DNA of 64,000 bases from CALJFL01 sp039964455 (GTDB lineage: Bacteria; Pseudomonadota; Gammaproteobacteria; Pseudomonadales; Halieaceae), in contig JBDVXK010000015.1 in NCBI GenBank assembly GCA_039964455.1, positions 124,001 through 188,000 on the forward strand, given 5' to 3'. Numbering within the stretch: position 1 is the first letter of the stretch; each line of letters starts with the position of its first letter. Positions 17,951 through 25,221 of the stretch are shown here, piece after piece. The translations under genes and the position numbers were made by a program. A model generated the notes under the pieces. The model saw only the letters and a list, made by a program, of their open reading frames with translations. It was not told the DNA's origin and searched no databases.

Positions 17951-18669
17951 CGCATATGTGTATAAGTGTGCGGATCGATGGGTGCGACTACATTTGGCGT
18001 TTAAAGCAGCTATTTGGGCCGGATCCCTGACATTCCGTAGTCTCCACAGCTTGCCGCTTTTTGCCTCGCTACCCGGGTCCTATGCGTTCTGTGAACCAAA
18101 GGATGCCGCCATTCAGGTGTTGTCTATCGGTCCTGGGCTGGCTTACTGGTGAATCCGTCCAGACAGTTGTTCCCGGCTGCATTGGGTTTGCGCAGAAGCA
18201 TGTCGCGACCTTAAAAAGCCCGCGCTTACTGATACGCCGCCCCTGAGTCGGTCATCAGCCAGTTACCCCGGTTAGTTGCCCTGTGTTCACGCGCTCGTAC
18301 GTGAATAGAATTGGTTTCGTGGCACCTGAGACCCTGCTGAGGAACGCTACGGCGGACTTTTGGTCTGGAGTTTTAGTGCGCGCCTGGCCAATAAGCACCT
18401 GGGGCTGGTTATCGCTGAGTTAGCCGCAACTGGCACTGGTGTGCATCGATACCGGTGCTTCCGTGTTTGTATAGGTTTTGTGGCAATGGATGCGCGCAGC
18501 TATACAGCGCCGGGAGCTGTTGAGCGCCACCTTCTTCACCTTTATCGTTTTATTACAGAGAGTTAGGAGCATTTATTTGCGCTATATCTTGGCTATATGA
18601 GGGACCAGAAAGCGCCACCCCGGCATGAAGTGTGCACTGAATAATAGTGTTATGTTAAATAGAGGATAT

Positions 18670-18721
18670 ACCAACAGGAGGCTGTTGGTGGCGATATGCG
18701 CAGCACCGAAATGCTGCGCAT
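18670..18721. repeat. Two tandem perfect hairpins downstream of the MDR gene
   Basis: Hairpin one has arms ACCAACAG/CTGTTGGT (18670-18677 and 18682-18689) with loop GAGG. Hairpin two has arms ATGCGCAGCA/TGCTGCGCAT (18696-18705 and 18712-18721) with a six-base loop CCGAAA. They lie 8-60 bases past the end of the minus-strand MDR gene, where a transcript end is expected. Neither has a T-run on either strand, so they are more likely RNA-stabilising or Rho-assisted structures, or a REP-like element, than simple terminators. Confidence 0.6.
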
Positions 18722-18729
18722 GCTGTATA

Positions 18730-19836
18730 TCAGCCGTTAGGCGTCACCAGGTACTTTTCGCCGGTTCTCATTTCACGATAATCCAGCGCGGCTTCCTTGG
18801 TCAGCATCTCCTCCAGAGTCACCCTACTCTTGTACGAGCTGGCAAATGTGGTGGTAAGGCCTTCCAGCACTCGCTGTCTCATACGCACCACTGTCTCCAT
18901 CCCTGCTGTCTGCAGGAAGGGAAACAGCAGCCAGCCTGACAGTGTCCAGCCAAAGCCGTAGGACGGCGTGAGGATGGTTGCGCCAAGATCCAGTCGACCG
19001 TAGATGTACATCTTCTTCGCTCGGTCGGAACCGTAACGCGAGTATTCGGTCATTTGCTTCACGGCCACCTGCTCCATTGCCTTGAAGCAGTTGTCAGTAG
19101 CCTGTCCCCCACCGATGGGGTCAAAGCCAAGGAAGGCCCCCGTGGTCTCTATCGCCCCGCACAGCTGTGCCATATAGTCATCGTCGGACGAGTTGACGAT
19201 ATGCGTCGCGCCCAACCCGGAAAGCAGATCGACATGTTCGGACTTGCGCACAACATTGACCAGCGGCATGTTGTCTTCCTGGCAAATCTTGACCAACATC
19301 TGGCCGAGATTGGAGGCCGCTGCAGTGTGGAGGATCGCCCCCTGCCCTTCCATTTTCGCGGTTTCAACAAAGCCAAGTGCCGTCATCGGATTGACGAAAG
19401 CAGAGGCGCCGTCTTCCGAGGAAATATCACCCAGTGGCAGGCACATGGCTGCTTCAGCCAGGCAGTATTGGGAATAGGCGTTTCCGGGCACGCACGCGAC
19501 CCGTTGACCGATAAGCGCTTGAGCCGCCTCCCCCTCACCTGCCGCCACTACCGTGCCGGCGCCCTCATTGCCAACAGGCAGACGCATGCCGTGACGTGCT
19601 TTCTGGCCACTGTAAAACGGTTCCGGCATGTCAGCGACGAACTTGCCCGCCGAATACTGGGCATTCTCAAGATCTGCAACGCTGGTAAGTACGGCAAGAT
19701 CAGAAGGGTTAATAGGCGCCGCCTCCATCTTCACCAATACCTGGTTGCCGGTAGGGTCGTCGAAGGTTGTTTCTGCCAGTTCGACGGTAAGCTTACCTGC
19801 CTCCAGCGTGCTGAATAACTGCTTTCCAGTGGTCAT
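18730..19836 (-). CDS. MDR-family quinone-oxidoreductase-like dehydrogenase
   Basis: 368 residues with the medium-chain dehydrogenase layout. The N-terminal GroES-like domain has K-M-E-A-A-P-I-N-P-S-D-L-A, as in NADPH:quinone reductases, and N-E-G-A-G-T-V-V-A-A-G. The Rossmann domain has H-T-A-A-A-S-N-L-G-Q-M-L-V and V-N-V-V-R-K. The catalytic and structural zinc cysteines of alcohol dehydrogenases are absent, so this is a zinc-free reductase type. GAGGGAAC precedes the start. It lies 12 bases after the P460-like gene on the same strand, so the two should be one operon, divergent from the OhrR-type regulator gene. A role in reducing reactive quinones or aldehydes is inference. Confidence 0.85.
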   Translation of the reverse strand: MTTGKQLFSTLEAGKLTVELAETTFDDPTGNQVLVKMEAAPINPSDLAVLTSVADLENAQYSAGKFVADMPEPFYSGQKARHGMRLPVGNEGAGTVVAAGEGEAAQALIGQRVACVPGNAYSQYCLAEAAMCLPLGDISSEDGASAFVNPMTALGFVETAKMEGQGAILHTAAASNLGQMLVKICQEDNMPLVNVVRKSEHVDLLSGLGATHIVNSSDDDYMAQLCGAIETTGAFLGFDPIGGGQATDNCFKAMEQVAVKQMTEYSRYGSDRAKKMYIYGRLDLGATILTPSYGFGWTLSGWLLFPFLQTAGMETVVRMRQRVLEGLTTTFASSYKSRVTLEEMLTKEAALDYREMRTGEKYLVTPNG

Positions 19837-19848
19837 GATTGTGTTCCC

Positions 19849-20442
19849 TCAGGTTTGTGGCTGTAGTGATTGCTGTAAAGCTTTGAGCTTGACGATTTCT
19901 TCTGGGCTCAAGGCGGGGTTATTGTCGCAACGAGGATCCGTCTTTTGTAAAAGTACCAGTAAATCTCGCGTAAGTGGAATTGGATCACAGCCGTGGCCGG
20001 TTTCACAGACCATGTCCCACTGGGGTTTTGCCTTGGCGTGGCATGCGAGGCAGTTACCGCCGAAACGGTTAACCACATCGGCGAAACCTCGATTGCGTAT
20101 CTCTGTTCCAGAGGTGGAGGTATCGAGTTCAAAAAACTCCCAGTCTCTGGTGGCTGGGCTAAATCCCGGGGCGCGCTTGATCATAGCCTCACCCGGCACT
20201 AACTGGACCACAGAGCCGGCGGGATACTCAGCGCCGTCCGCTGCATTCGCGGCAGCAAGCGTACCCTCCAGATTACCGGAGAGATTGTCTACATAAAAAC
20301 CACGTACGGGGGACATATCGCGAATGCAGGTAAATGTATCGGCGCTCACTTCAAACTGATCAGGACTGCCTGCCACCAGCTTGGCACTGCCCAGAGGTAG
20401 CCAGAAGCAAGACAGCATAATGGCCAAAACTCGATATTTCAT
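19849..20442 (-). CDS. Periplasmic cytochrome P460-like haem protein
   Basis: 197 residues from the ATG at 20442; the frame extends further 5' but this start begins a signal peptide (M-K-Y-R-V-L-A-I-M-L ... L-P-L-G-S-A). Residues 74-145 follow the P460 pattern: Y-P-A-G-S-V-V, R-D-W-E-F-F-E-L-D, then a c-type haem motif C131-L-A-C134-H135 and P-Q-W-D-M-V-C. Further cysteines at 39, 146, 152 and 172 could form disulfides. Cytochrome P460 proteins bind a c-type haem and several oxidise hydroxylamine or detoxify NO; many homologues have no known activity. First gene of a two-gene operon with the MDR reductase. Confidence 0.7.
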   Translation of the reverse strand: MKYRVLAIMLSCFWLPLGSAKLVAGSPDQFEVSADTFTCIRDMSPVRGFYVDNLSGNLEGTLAAANAADGAEYPAGSVVQLVPGEAMIKRAPGFSPATRDWEFFELDTSTSGTEIRNRGFADVVNRFGGNCLACHAKAKPQWDMVCETGHGCDPIPLTRDLLVLLQKTDPRCDNNPALSPEEIVKLKALQQSLQPQT

Positions 20443-20465
20443 AGGAATTCCCAAAGGTACTCTTT

Positions 20466-20483
20466 TATTTTGCGCGCAAAATA
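20466..20483. promoter_or_regulatory. Palindromic operator, site 1 (OhrR-type regulator)
   Basis: TATTTTGCGCGCAAAATA is a perfect 18-base palindrome in the 103-base space between the P460-like gene (start 20442, minus) and the regulator gene (start 20546, plus). A second copy with 16 of 18 matches lies 56 bases away, centre to centre. Twin sites near both divergent starts are typical of autoregulating MarR/OhrR proteins. Confidence 0.75.
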
Positions 20484-20521
20484 GATTGGCTAGATTAGAG
20501 TCGCGGGCTTGCCTTGTCAAT

Positions 20522-20539
20522 TACTTTGCGTGCAAAATA
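20522..20539. promoter_or_regulatory. Palindromic operator, site 2 (OhrR-type regulator)
   Basis: TACTTTGCGTGCAAAATA matches site 1 at 16 of 18 positions and ends six bases before the regulator ATG, where a repressor would block its own promoter or ribosome loading. The regulator start has no clear Shine-Dalgarno sequence (bases before it are ATAACTCCT). Confidence 0.72.
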
Positions 20540-20545
20540 ACTCCT

Positions 20546-21004
20546 ATGAGCACTGAAGACACTAAAGCCCGACCAGCCTCCAGCCTGGACCTGGATCGCC
20601 AGATCTGCCATTCCCTGTACTCGGCGACCAATGCGTTGGTGCGCGCCTACCGCCCAATGCTGGCGGAACTCGACCTCACCTATCCTCAATATCTGGTGAT
20701 GATGAGCCTGTGGCGAAAGGATAAGGTGAGTATTTCTGGGCTAGCCGGTCATACCCGCTTCGATGCCGGCACCCTGACCCCGTTACTGCGACGACTGCAA
20801 AAGAAGGGATTAGTTGATATCCAGGTCGCAGACGATGACGAAAGACGCAGGATAATTTCTGTAACGAGGCAAGGCCGCTCTCTAATGCGCAAGGCGGAGA
20901 AAATCCCTGGCCAGATTGCCTGCACCGTAGATATGCCTGCAGAAGACGCGCTGCAGCTAAAGGCTCTATGCGAAGTGTTGGTCAGCAAGCTCTCGGTCGA
21001 TTGA
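20546..21004 (+). CDS. ohrR: OhrR-type peroxide-sensing MarR regulator (two-cysteine)
   Basis: 152 residues from the ATG at 20546; the frame is open back to 20381 but that part overlaps the divergent gene. The N-terminal helix D-R-Q-I-C-H-S-L-Y-S-A-T-N-A and A-Y-R-P-M-L-A-E-L-D-L-T-Y-P-Q-Y-L-V-M are OhrR hallmarks. The reactive Cys21, its partners Tyr35 and Tyr46, and Cys126 sit one residue before C22, Y36, Y47 and C127 as I recall them for Xanthomonas OhrR, so this should be the two-Cys type that forms a disulfide. The winged helix (T-L-T-P-L-L-R-R-L and D-D-D-E-R-R-R) is intact. No ohr gene lies nearby; the divergent operon is the obvious target. Confidence 0.88.
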   Translation: MSTEDTKARPASSLDLDRQICHSLYSATNALVRAYRPMLAELDLTYPQYLVMMSLWRKDKVSISGLAGHTRFDAGTLTPLLRRLQKKGLVDIQVADDDERRRIISVTRQGRSLMRKAEKIPGQIACTVDMPAEDALQLKALCEVLVSKLSVD

Positions 21005-21039
21005 TACTGCACCCCTGATTCCGGCGCTGTAACTTGCCC

Positions 21040-22356
21040 TTAGGCGTTTTGTTCCAGTTTTCGATAGAGGGACCGCAGGCTGATACCTGCGATCCTGGCA
21101 ACAGTCTCTTTGTCCTGATTGTGCCTGACCATAAGTTGTTCTAGATACCGACTTTCTGCCTCCCGCAAGGTCAGGTCGGCATCCGCTGTATCCGAGTTGG
21201 CAAGCTGCCCCCTACCCGCTGCAAGGCTTTCGGCAATGACCTGCTTGTCGATAACATTGGTGTTCGCGATGATCGATGCCCTTGCCAGAATATTGCGCAG
21301 CTCCCTGATGTTCCCTCTATAGTCGTATTCCTTGAGCGCCTCTGTGGCCGTTTCGGTAAGGTGATATTGCTGCTCAGGTGACACGCTTTTCAGCATAGCG
21401 CTCGCAAGCATTGGAATGTCATCCCTGCGTTGTGAAAGTGAAGGGACGTGAATCGGAAACACGTTAATGCGGTAGTAAAGATCCTGCCGAAAGCTCCCCT
21501 CCTCCACCATTGCTGCCAGGTTTCTGTGCGACGCGCAGACCAGCCTGAAGTCAGAGTGCTTCACTTCCACGCTGCCAACGGGTCTGTACGTTCCTGTTTC
21601 GATTAACCGTAGTAGTTTTACCTGCAGCGGCAGTGGGATATCGGCAACCTCGTCGAGAAATAGCGTCCCGCCGTTTGCGGCTTCGGCCAGGCCGGGCTTG
21701 CTGTAATTGGCGCCGGTAAATGCCCCCTTGATGTGACCGAAGAGCTCACTTTCAAATAACATCTCATTCAGGCCGGCGCACTCCAGGGTCACCATGGGCT
21801 GGTCCGAGCGTAAACTTGCGCTGTGCAATGCTCTTGCAGCGAGCTCCTTGCCGCAACCGGATTCACCTGACAGCAGTACGGCGGCGTTACCTGGCGCTAC
21901 TCGTGACAATTGTTCAACCATAGTATTGAAGGCGCTACTGCTGCCCAGCATTTCTGCATCGCGCTCCCCTATGCCGGCAATCGCGACAGGCTTGAGGAGC
22001 TCCACGAAGAACTCCAGCTGCCCCTTATCATCAAGTATTGGCAGCATTTCGACGTCCACATGCTCTTCGCCACGCGGTGTTTGATGAATATGCAGTACCC
22101 GCTCCCGCTGCCCTGATGCAGTCGCTGCCGCCAGTGGGCAATTCTCTCCCGCCTGGTCGCAGGGCCTGTCGTAGCCATGTGACACCGCGTAGCAATGAGC
22201 CGCCCCGCCTTGCTTGTTGATGCCCCCGAACTTTTCTCTGTACAGGTCATTCGTTGCGAGAATCTGGTACTGCGTATCGACCAGAATAGCGGGATGCTCG
22301 TAGCTATCCAGCATTCTGGCCATGGTGGGATCTGTCTCCCTGGCGATAATCTCCAT
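21040..22356 (-). CDS. fisR: FisR-type sulfide-responsive sigma-54 activator
   Basis: 438 residues. An N-terminal PAS-like sensor (residues 1-120) carries C55, C66 and C73 in H-C-Y-A-V ... R-P-C-D-Q ... E-N-C-P-L. The spacing 11 and 7 equals that of the three sensing cysteines as I recall them in Cupriavidus FisR, which react with polysulfide. The AAA+ domain has G-E-S-G-C-G-K-E (Walker A), G-A-F-T-G-A (sigma-54 contact) and L-D-E-V-A-D-I. A Fis-type helix-turn-helix closes the protein (V-A-R-I-A-G-I-S-L-R-S-L-Y-R-K-L). It is divergent from the persulfide dioxygenase gene, whose promoter has sigma-54 elements. Confidence 0.9.
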   Translation of the reverse strand: MEIIARETDPTMARMLDSYEHPAILVDTQYQILATNDLYREKFGGINKQGGAAHCYAVSHGYDRPCDQAGENCPLAAATASGQRERVLHIHQTPRGEEHVDVEMLPILDDKGQLEFFVELLKPVAIAGIGERDAEMLGSSSAFNTMVEQLSRVAPGNAAVLLSGESGCGKELAARALHSASLRSDQPMVTLECAGLNEMLFESELFGHIKGAFTGANYSKPGLAEAANGGTLFLDEVADIPLPLQVKLLRLIETGTYRPVGSVEVKHSDFRLVCASHRNLAAMVEEGSFRQDLYYRINVFPIHVPSLSQRRDDIPMLASAMLKSVSPEQQYHLTETATEALKEYDYRGNIRELRNILARASIIANTNVIDKQVIAESLAAGRGQLANSDTADADLTLREAESRYLEQLMVRHNQDKETVARIAGISLRSLYRKLEQNA

Positions 22357-22388
22357 GTCTGGCTACTCCCAAAAAAAACCAGCGGTTG

Positions 22389-22479
22389 TGTCATATATGA
22401 CAGCTATTTTGCCAGATATGGCAGGCCCATGGTAGCAATGGCGCCTCCAATGTCGCAGTAGTGACATTATTTCGAAATA
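22389..22479. promoter_or_regulatory. Cluster of palindromes, candidate FisR upstream activating sites
   Basis: Three related inverted repeats follow each other: TGTCATATATGACA (22389-22402, perfect), TGCCAGATATGGCA (22410-22423, one mismatch pair in the centre) and TGTC-N8-GACA (22451-22466). A different perfect palindrome TATTTCGAAATA (22468-22479) is adjacent. The TGTC/GACA set lies 65-140 bases before the -24 element, the usual place for enhancer binding by sigma-54 activators. Assignment to FisR is inference from position. Confidence 0.65.
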
Positions 22480-22490
22480 TTTCTCATATA

Positions 22491-22503
22491 TATCAATTAG
22501 TTA
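22491..22503 (+). promoter_or_regulatory. IHF consensus site
   Basis: TATCAATTAGTTA fits the IHF consensus WATCAANNNNTTR at every fixed position and lies in an AT-rich tract between the palindrome cluster and the -24/-12 promoter. DNA bending there would bring the activator to the polymerase, as at many sigma-54 promoters. Confidence 0.6.
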
Positions 22504-22530
22504 TAACCTATATTTAATAATCGCCTTAGT

Positions 22531-22546
22531 TGGCATCCCCCTTGCA
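22531..22546 (+). promoter_or_regulatory. Sigma-54 (-24/-12) promoter of the sulfide operon
   Basis: TGGCATCCCCCTTGCA matches the RpoN consensus TGGCAC-N5-TTGCA with one difference. The invariant GG and GC are the required 12 bases apart. The expected start of transcription is around 22557, some 27 bases before the persulfide dioxygenase ATG. Upstream IHF and palindromic sites and the adjacent sigma-54 activator gene all fit. Confidence 0.85.
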
Positions 22547-22583
22547 ATCTCATCTTGCATACAGCAATCGATGAGGCGCAATC

Positions 22584-23510
22584 ATGAATCAGGCACTTTC
22601 GAACAATTCCGCACAGGCCACTTCTGCGGTGGTAACCCCCTTCTTTGATGAGCCGACCAATACGCTCTCTTACGTGGTTAAGGACCCAGCGAGCAATGCC
22701 TGCGCTGTGGTGGATTCCGTGATGAACCTGGACTACCCCTCCGGCACCCTGAGTTTCGAAGGTGCGGATGCGATTATCGCGTTTATTGAATCCTCCCGGC
22801 TGGAGCTTCAGTGGATTCTGGAGACCCACGTGCACGCAGACCATGTATCCGCCGCGCCATACATCAAGAGCAAATTGGGCGGCAAGATCGCCATCGGCAA
22901 TCAGATCACCGTCGTTCAGGAAACATTCGGCGCTGTATTTGAAGCGGGGGCAGACTTTGCGCGAGATGGCTCGCAGTTCGATATTCTGTTAGCCGACAAT
23001 GATGCTATTGCGATCGGAGAGATGAACGGTGTGGCGCTACACACTCCCGGCCATACACCCGCCTGTATGAGCTTTGTGCTTGGCGATGCTGTTTTTGTAG
23101 GGGATACCCTGTTTATGCCAGACGCGGGCACGGCACGAGTCGACTTTCCGGGTGGCGACGCAGGAACGCTCTTTCAATCCATCCACCGCATACTCTCTTT
23201 ACCAGATGAGTACCGGGTGTTTGTCTGCCACGACTATCTTCCCGATGGCCGCGAGCTGGAATTCGAAACAACGGTCGCGCAAGAGCGTGACAGCAACATA
23301 CATGTGAAGACCGGGATCAGCGAACAGCACTTTATTGCGATGCGTGAGTCACGCGACAAGACGCTGGGAATGCCTACGCTAATCCTGCCCTCACTGCAGA
23401 TTAATATGCGGGCGGGTCACCTCCCCCCCGCCTCACCCGACGGTGGCCTGTTTCTGAAGCTTCCTATCAACGCGTTTGGTGGCCCCGAACTCGACGCAGT
23501 TAAATCCTGA
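22584..23510 (+). CDS. ETHE1-like persulfide dioxygenase (metallo-beta-lactamase fold)
   Basis: 308 residues. The metal-binding pattern is complete: T-H82-V-H84-A-D86-H87, H157 in H-T-P-G-H, D174 in V-G-D-T-L-F and H216 in F-V-C-H-D-Y. In the ETHE1/PDO branch one iron is held by two His and one Asp, and glutathione persulfide is oxidised with O2 to sulfite and glutathione. The length and the C-terminal extension (residues about 240-308, with M-R-E-S-R-D-K-T-L-G-M-P) match the Blh-type bacterial PDOs, not glyoxalase II. First gene of the FisR-controlled operon; the SQR fusion starts 13 bases after its stop. Expected cytoplasmic. Confidence 0.9.
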   Translation: MNQALSNNSAQATSAVVTPFFDEPTNTLSYVVKDPASNACAVVDSVMNLDYPSGTLSFEGADAIIAFIESSRLELQWILETHVHADHVSAAPYIKSKLGGKIAIGNQITVVQETFGAVFEAGADFARDGSQFDILLADNDAIAIGEMNGVALHTPGHTPACMSFVLGDAVFVGDTLFMPDAGTARVDFPGGDAGTLFQSIHRILSLPDEYRVFVCHDYLPDGRELEFETTVAQERDSNIHVKTGISEQHFIAMRESRDKTLGMPTLILPSLQINMRAGHLPPASPDGGLFLKLPINAFGGPELDAVKS

Positions 23511-23523
23511 AACCTGGAGAGTG

Positions 23524-25221
23524 ATGATGACGACCCTGATAAAACAGGTAACTGATGAGTTTCTGGTTTCCGGCCAAATTTCGGTAGAAGACCTTGAGCA
23601 TATTGCCGCACGCGGGGTGCGATCATTGATCTGCAATCGCCCGGATGGCGAGGCTAATGACCAACCGAATGTTACTGAGATTGAAGTAGCGGCGGAGCGG
23701 CATGGGCTGCAGTTGGCCTACCTACCCGTTGTGGCAGGTCAGCTTACCCCTGCAGATATCGACAAATTCCTGAGCTGCTACGAAAGGCTGCCCAAGCCCG
23801 TTCAGGCTTACTGTCGCAGCGGTACCCGCTCCATCACCTTGTGGGCGATGTATCAAAAGCGACTGGGCATGCCTGACAGTGAAATACTCGCTTTGGCCAG
23901 TGATCAGGGTTATGACCTTAGCGAGGCACTTGGCGGCAAAGGCCCCCCGGCTAGCAGTGAGCGTCCCTCGGGCTCTACCCATTACGATATTGTCATTGTT
24001 GGAGGTGGTGCAGCAGGTATAGCCGCTGCCTCCAGCCTGCTAAAACGCACGCGCAAGCTTTCTATCGCAATCATCGACCCTGCCGAGGTTCATTATTATC
24101 AACCTGGCTGGACTCTGGTCGGTGCCGGGGTATTTAAGCAACAACAAACGGTTAAAACCATGGCCTCCCTGATCCCGACGGGTGCCGCCTGGAACAAGGC
24201 GGCGGTGGGGGTATTTGAACCCGAGCAGAACCGGGTACTGCTGGAAGACTCGCGCTCGATTTACTACGACCAGCTGGTTGTCGCGCCCGGCATAAAGCTT
24301 GATTGGCATGCCATAGAGGGTCTGGTAGACACACTGGGGCAGAACGGGGTTACGTCTAACTACCGTTTCGACCTGGCCCCCTATACCTGGCAACTGGTCA
24401 GTCAGCTGAAGCGTGGCCGGGCACTGTTCACCCAACCGCCAATGCCCATCAAGTGTGCAGGCGCGCCACAAAAAGCCATGTATCTATCGGGAGATCATTG
24501 GCTGCGCTCGGGCGTGCTCGACGATATCGAGATCCGTTTTCACAATGCTGGCGCAGCCCTGTTTGGTGTAGCCGACTATGTTCCGGCCCTGATGGATTAT
24601 GTTGAGCGCTATAAAGCCCAACTGAATTTCGGTGAGCGATTGGTGCAAGTGGATGGTCCCGGAAAAACAGCGGGATTTGAGGTGACCGATGAAAACGGTA
24701 CTACCCGCCTGAATGAGCAGAGCTTCGACATGATGCATGTCTGCCCACCTCAAACTGCTCCCGACTTTGTGCGCCAGAGCCCCTTGGCAGATGCTGCCGG
24801 CTGGGTCGACGTGGATCAAAACACATTGCAGCATAAGCGCTGGTCGAATATCTGGGGCTTGGGTGATGCCATGAATGCGCCCAATGCCAAGACGGCGGCG
24901 GCGGCCAGGATGCAGGCGCCAGTGGTCGCAAATAATCTGCTACATTCGGTTGGCCTCGCGGATAGCTTGGCTCATTACAACGGCTATGGGTCCTGTCCAC
25001 TGACGGTGGAACGTGGCAAGATTGTGCTTGCAGAATTCGGCTACGGCGGCAAATTGCTGCCCAGTTTTCCGCGTTGGATAATCAATGGCCAAAAACCGTC
25101 TCGGCTGGCCTGGATCCTGAAAGAAAAGGTTTTGCCGCCGGTGTATTGGCAGGCCATGCTAAAAGGGAAAGAGTGGATGGTAGAACCGACTGGCACAGAA
25201 AACTCGAGAGAGACCGCTTGA
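23524..25221 (+). CDS. DUF442 - sulfide:quinone oxidoreductase fusion protein
   Basis: 565 residues from the ATG at 23524 (GGAGAG upstream); the open frame back to 23476 lies inside the preceding gene. Residues 1-140 are a DUF442 / Blh-type phosphatase-like domain with the loop Y-C97-R-S-G-T-R-S, the same C-x5-R geometry used by rhodanese and phosphatase folds. From residue 153 an FAD domain begins (Y-D-I-V-I-V-G-G-G-A-A-G-I-A-A) that continues as a type II SQR, with candidate redox cysteines C311 (P-I-K-C-A-G-A-P-Q) and C407 (H-V-C-P-P-Q). SQR oxidises sulfide to sulfane sulfur and reduces quinone at the inner membrane face. The attached domain may take or pass on the sulfane sulfur (inference). 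Confidence 0.9.
   Translation: MMTTLIKQVTDEFLVSGQISVEDLEHIAARGVRSLICNRPDGEANDQPNVTEIEVAAERHGLQLAYLPVVAGQLTPADIDKFLSCYERLPKPVQAYCRSGTRSITLWAMYQKRLGMPDSEILALASDQGYDLSEALGGKGPPASSERPSGSTHYDIVIVGGGAAGIAAASSLLKRTRKLSIAIIDPAEVHYYQPGWTLVGAGVFKQQQTVKTMASLIPTGAAWNKAAVGVFEPEQNRVLLEDSRSIYYDQLVVAPGIKLDWHAIEGLVDTLGQNGVTSNYRFDLAPYTWQLVSQLKRGRALFTQPPMPIKCAGAPQKAMYLSGDHWLRSGVLDDIEIRFHNAGAALFGVADYVPALMDYVERYKAQLNFGERLVQVDGPGKTAGFEVTDENGTTRLNEQSFDMMHVCPPQTAPDFVRQSPLADAAGWVDVDQNTLQHKRWSNIWGLGDAMNAPNAKTAAAARMQAPVVANNLLHSVGLADSLAHYNGYGSCPLTVERGKIVLAEFGYGGKLLPSFPRWIINGQKPSRLAWILKEKVLPPVYWQAMLKGKEWMVEPTGTENSRETA

Larger units (their letters stand above)
17779..18729. other. 951-base stretch without a supported gene
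   Basis: No open frame here has a good ribosome site, family motif or convincing codon pattern. The longest (17958-18152, 18360-18566, 18625-18939) look like chance. In one plus frame the stretch from about 18301 reads V-N-R-I-G-F-V-A-P-E-T-L-L-R-N-A and continues hydrophobic across in-frame stops to about 18590, which could be a decayed membrane-protein gene; I cannot name a parent. The region contains an AT-rich palindrome (17935-17950) and two perfect hairpins (18670-18721). No tRNA cloverleaf was seen. Confidence 0.6.

Noticed and set aside
17958..18566. ORFs of 60-68 codons in the gene-free stretch
   Set aside because: No ribosome sites, no family motifs, unusual residue composition (Cys, Trp and Arg rich) and mutual overlap in different frames.
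20381..20545. Longer N terminus for the OhrR-type regulator
   Set aside because: This part overlaps the divergent P460-like gene and covers both operator palindromes. The family begins at about the ATG at 20546.
25074..25217. Upstream ATG start for the SulP permease
   Set aside because: It lies within the SQR fusion gene and yields a charged leader unrelated to SulP proteins. The TTG at 25218 gives the normal length and a coupled overlap.
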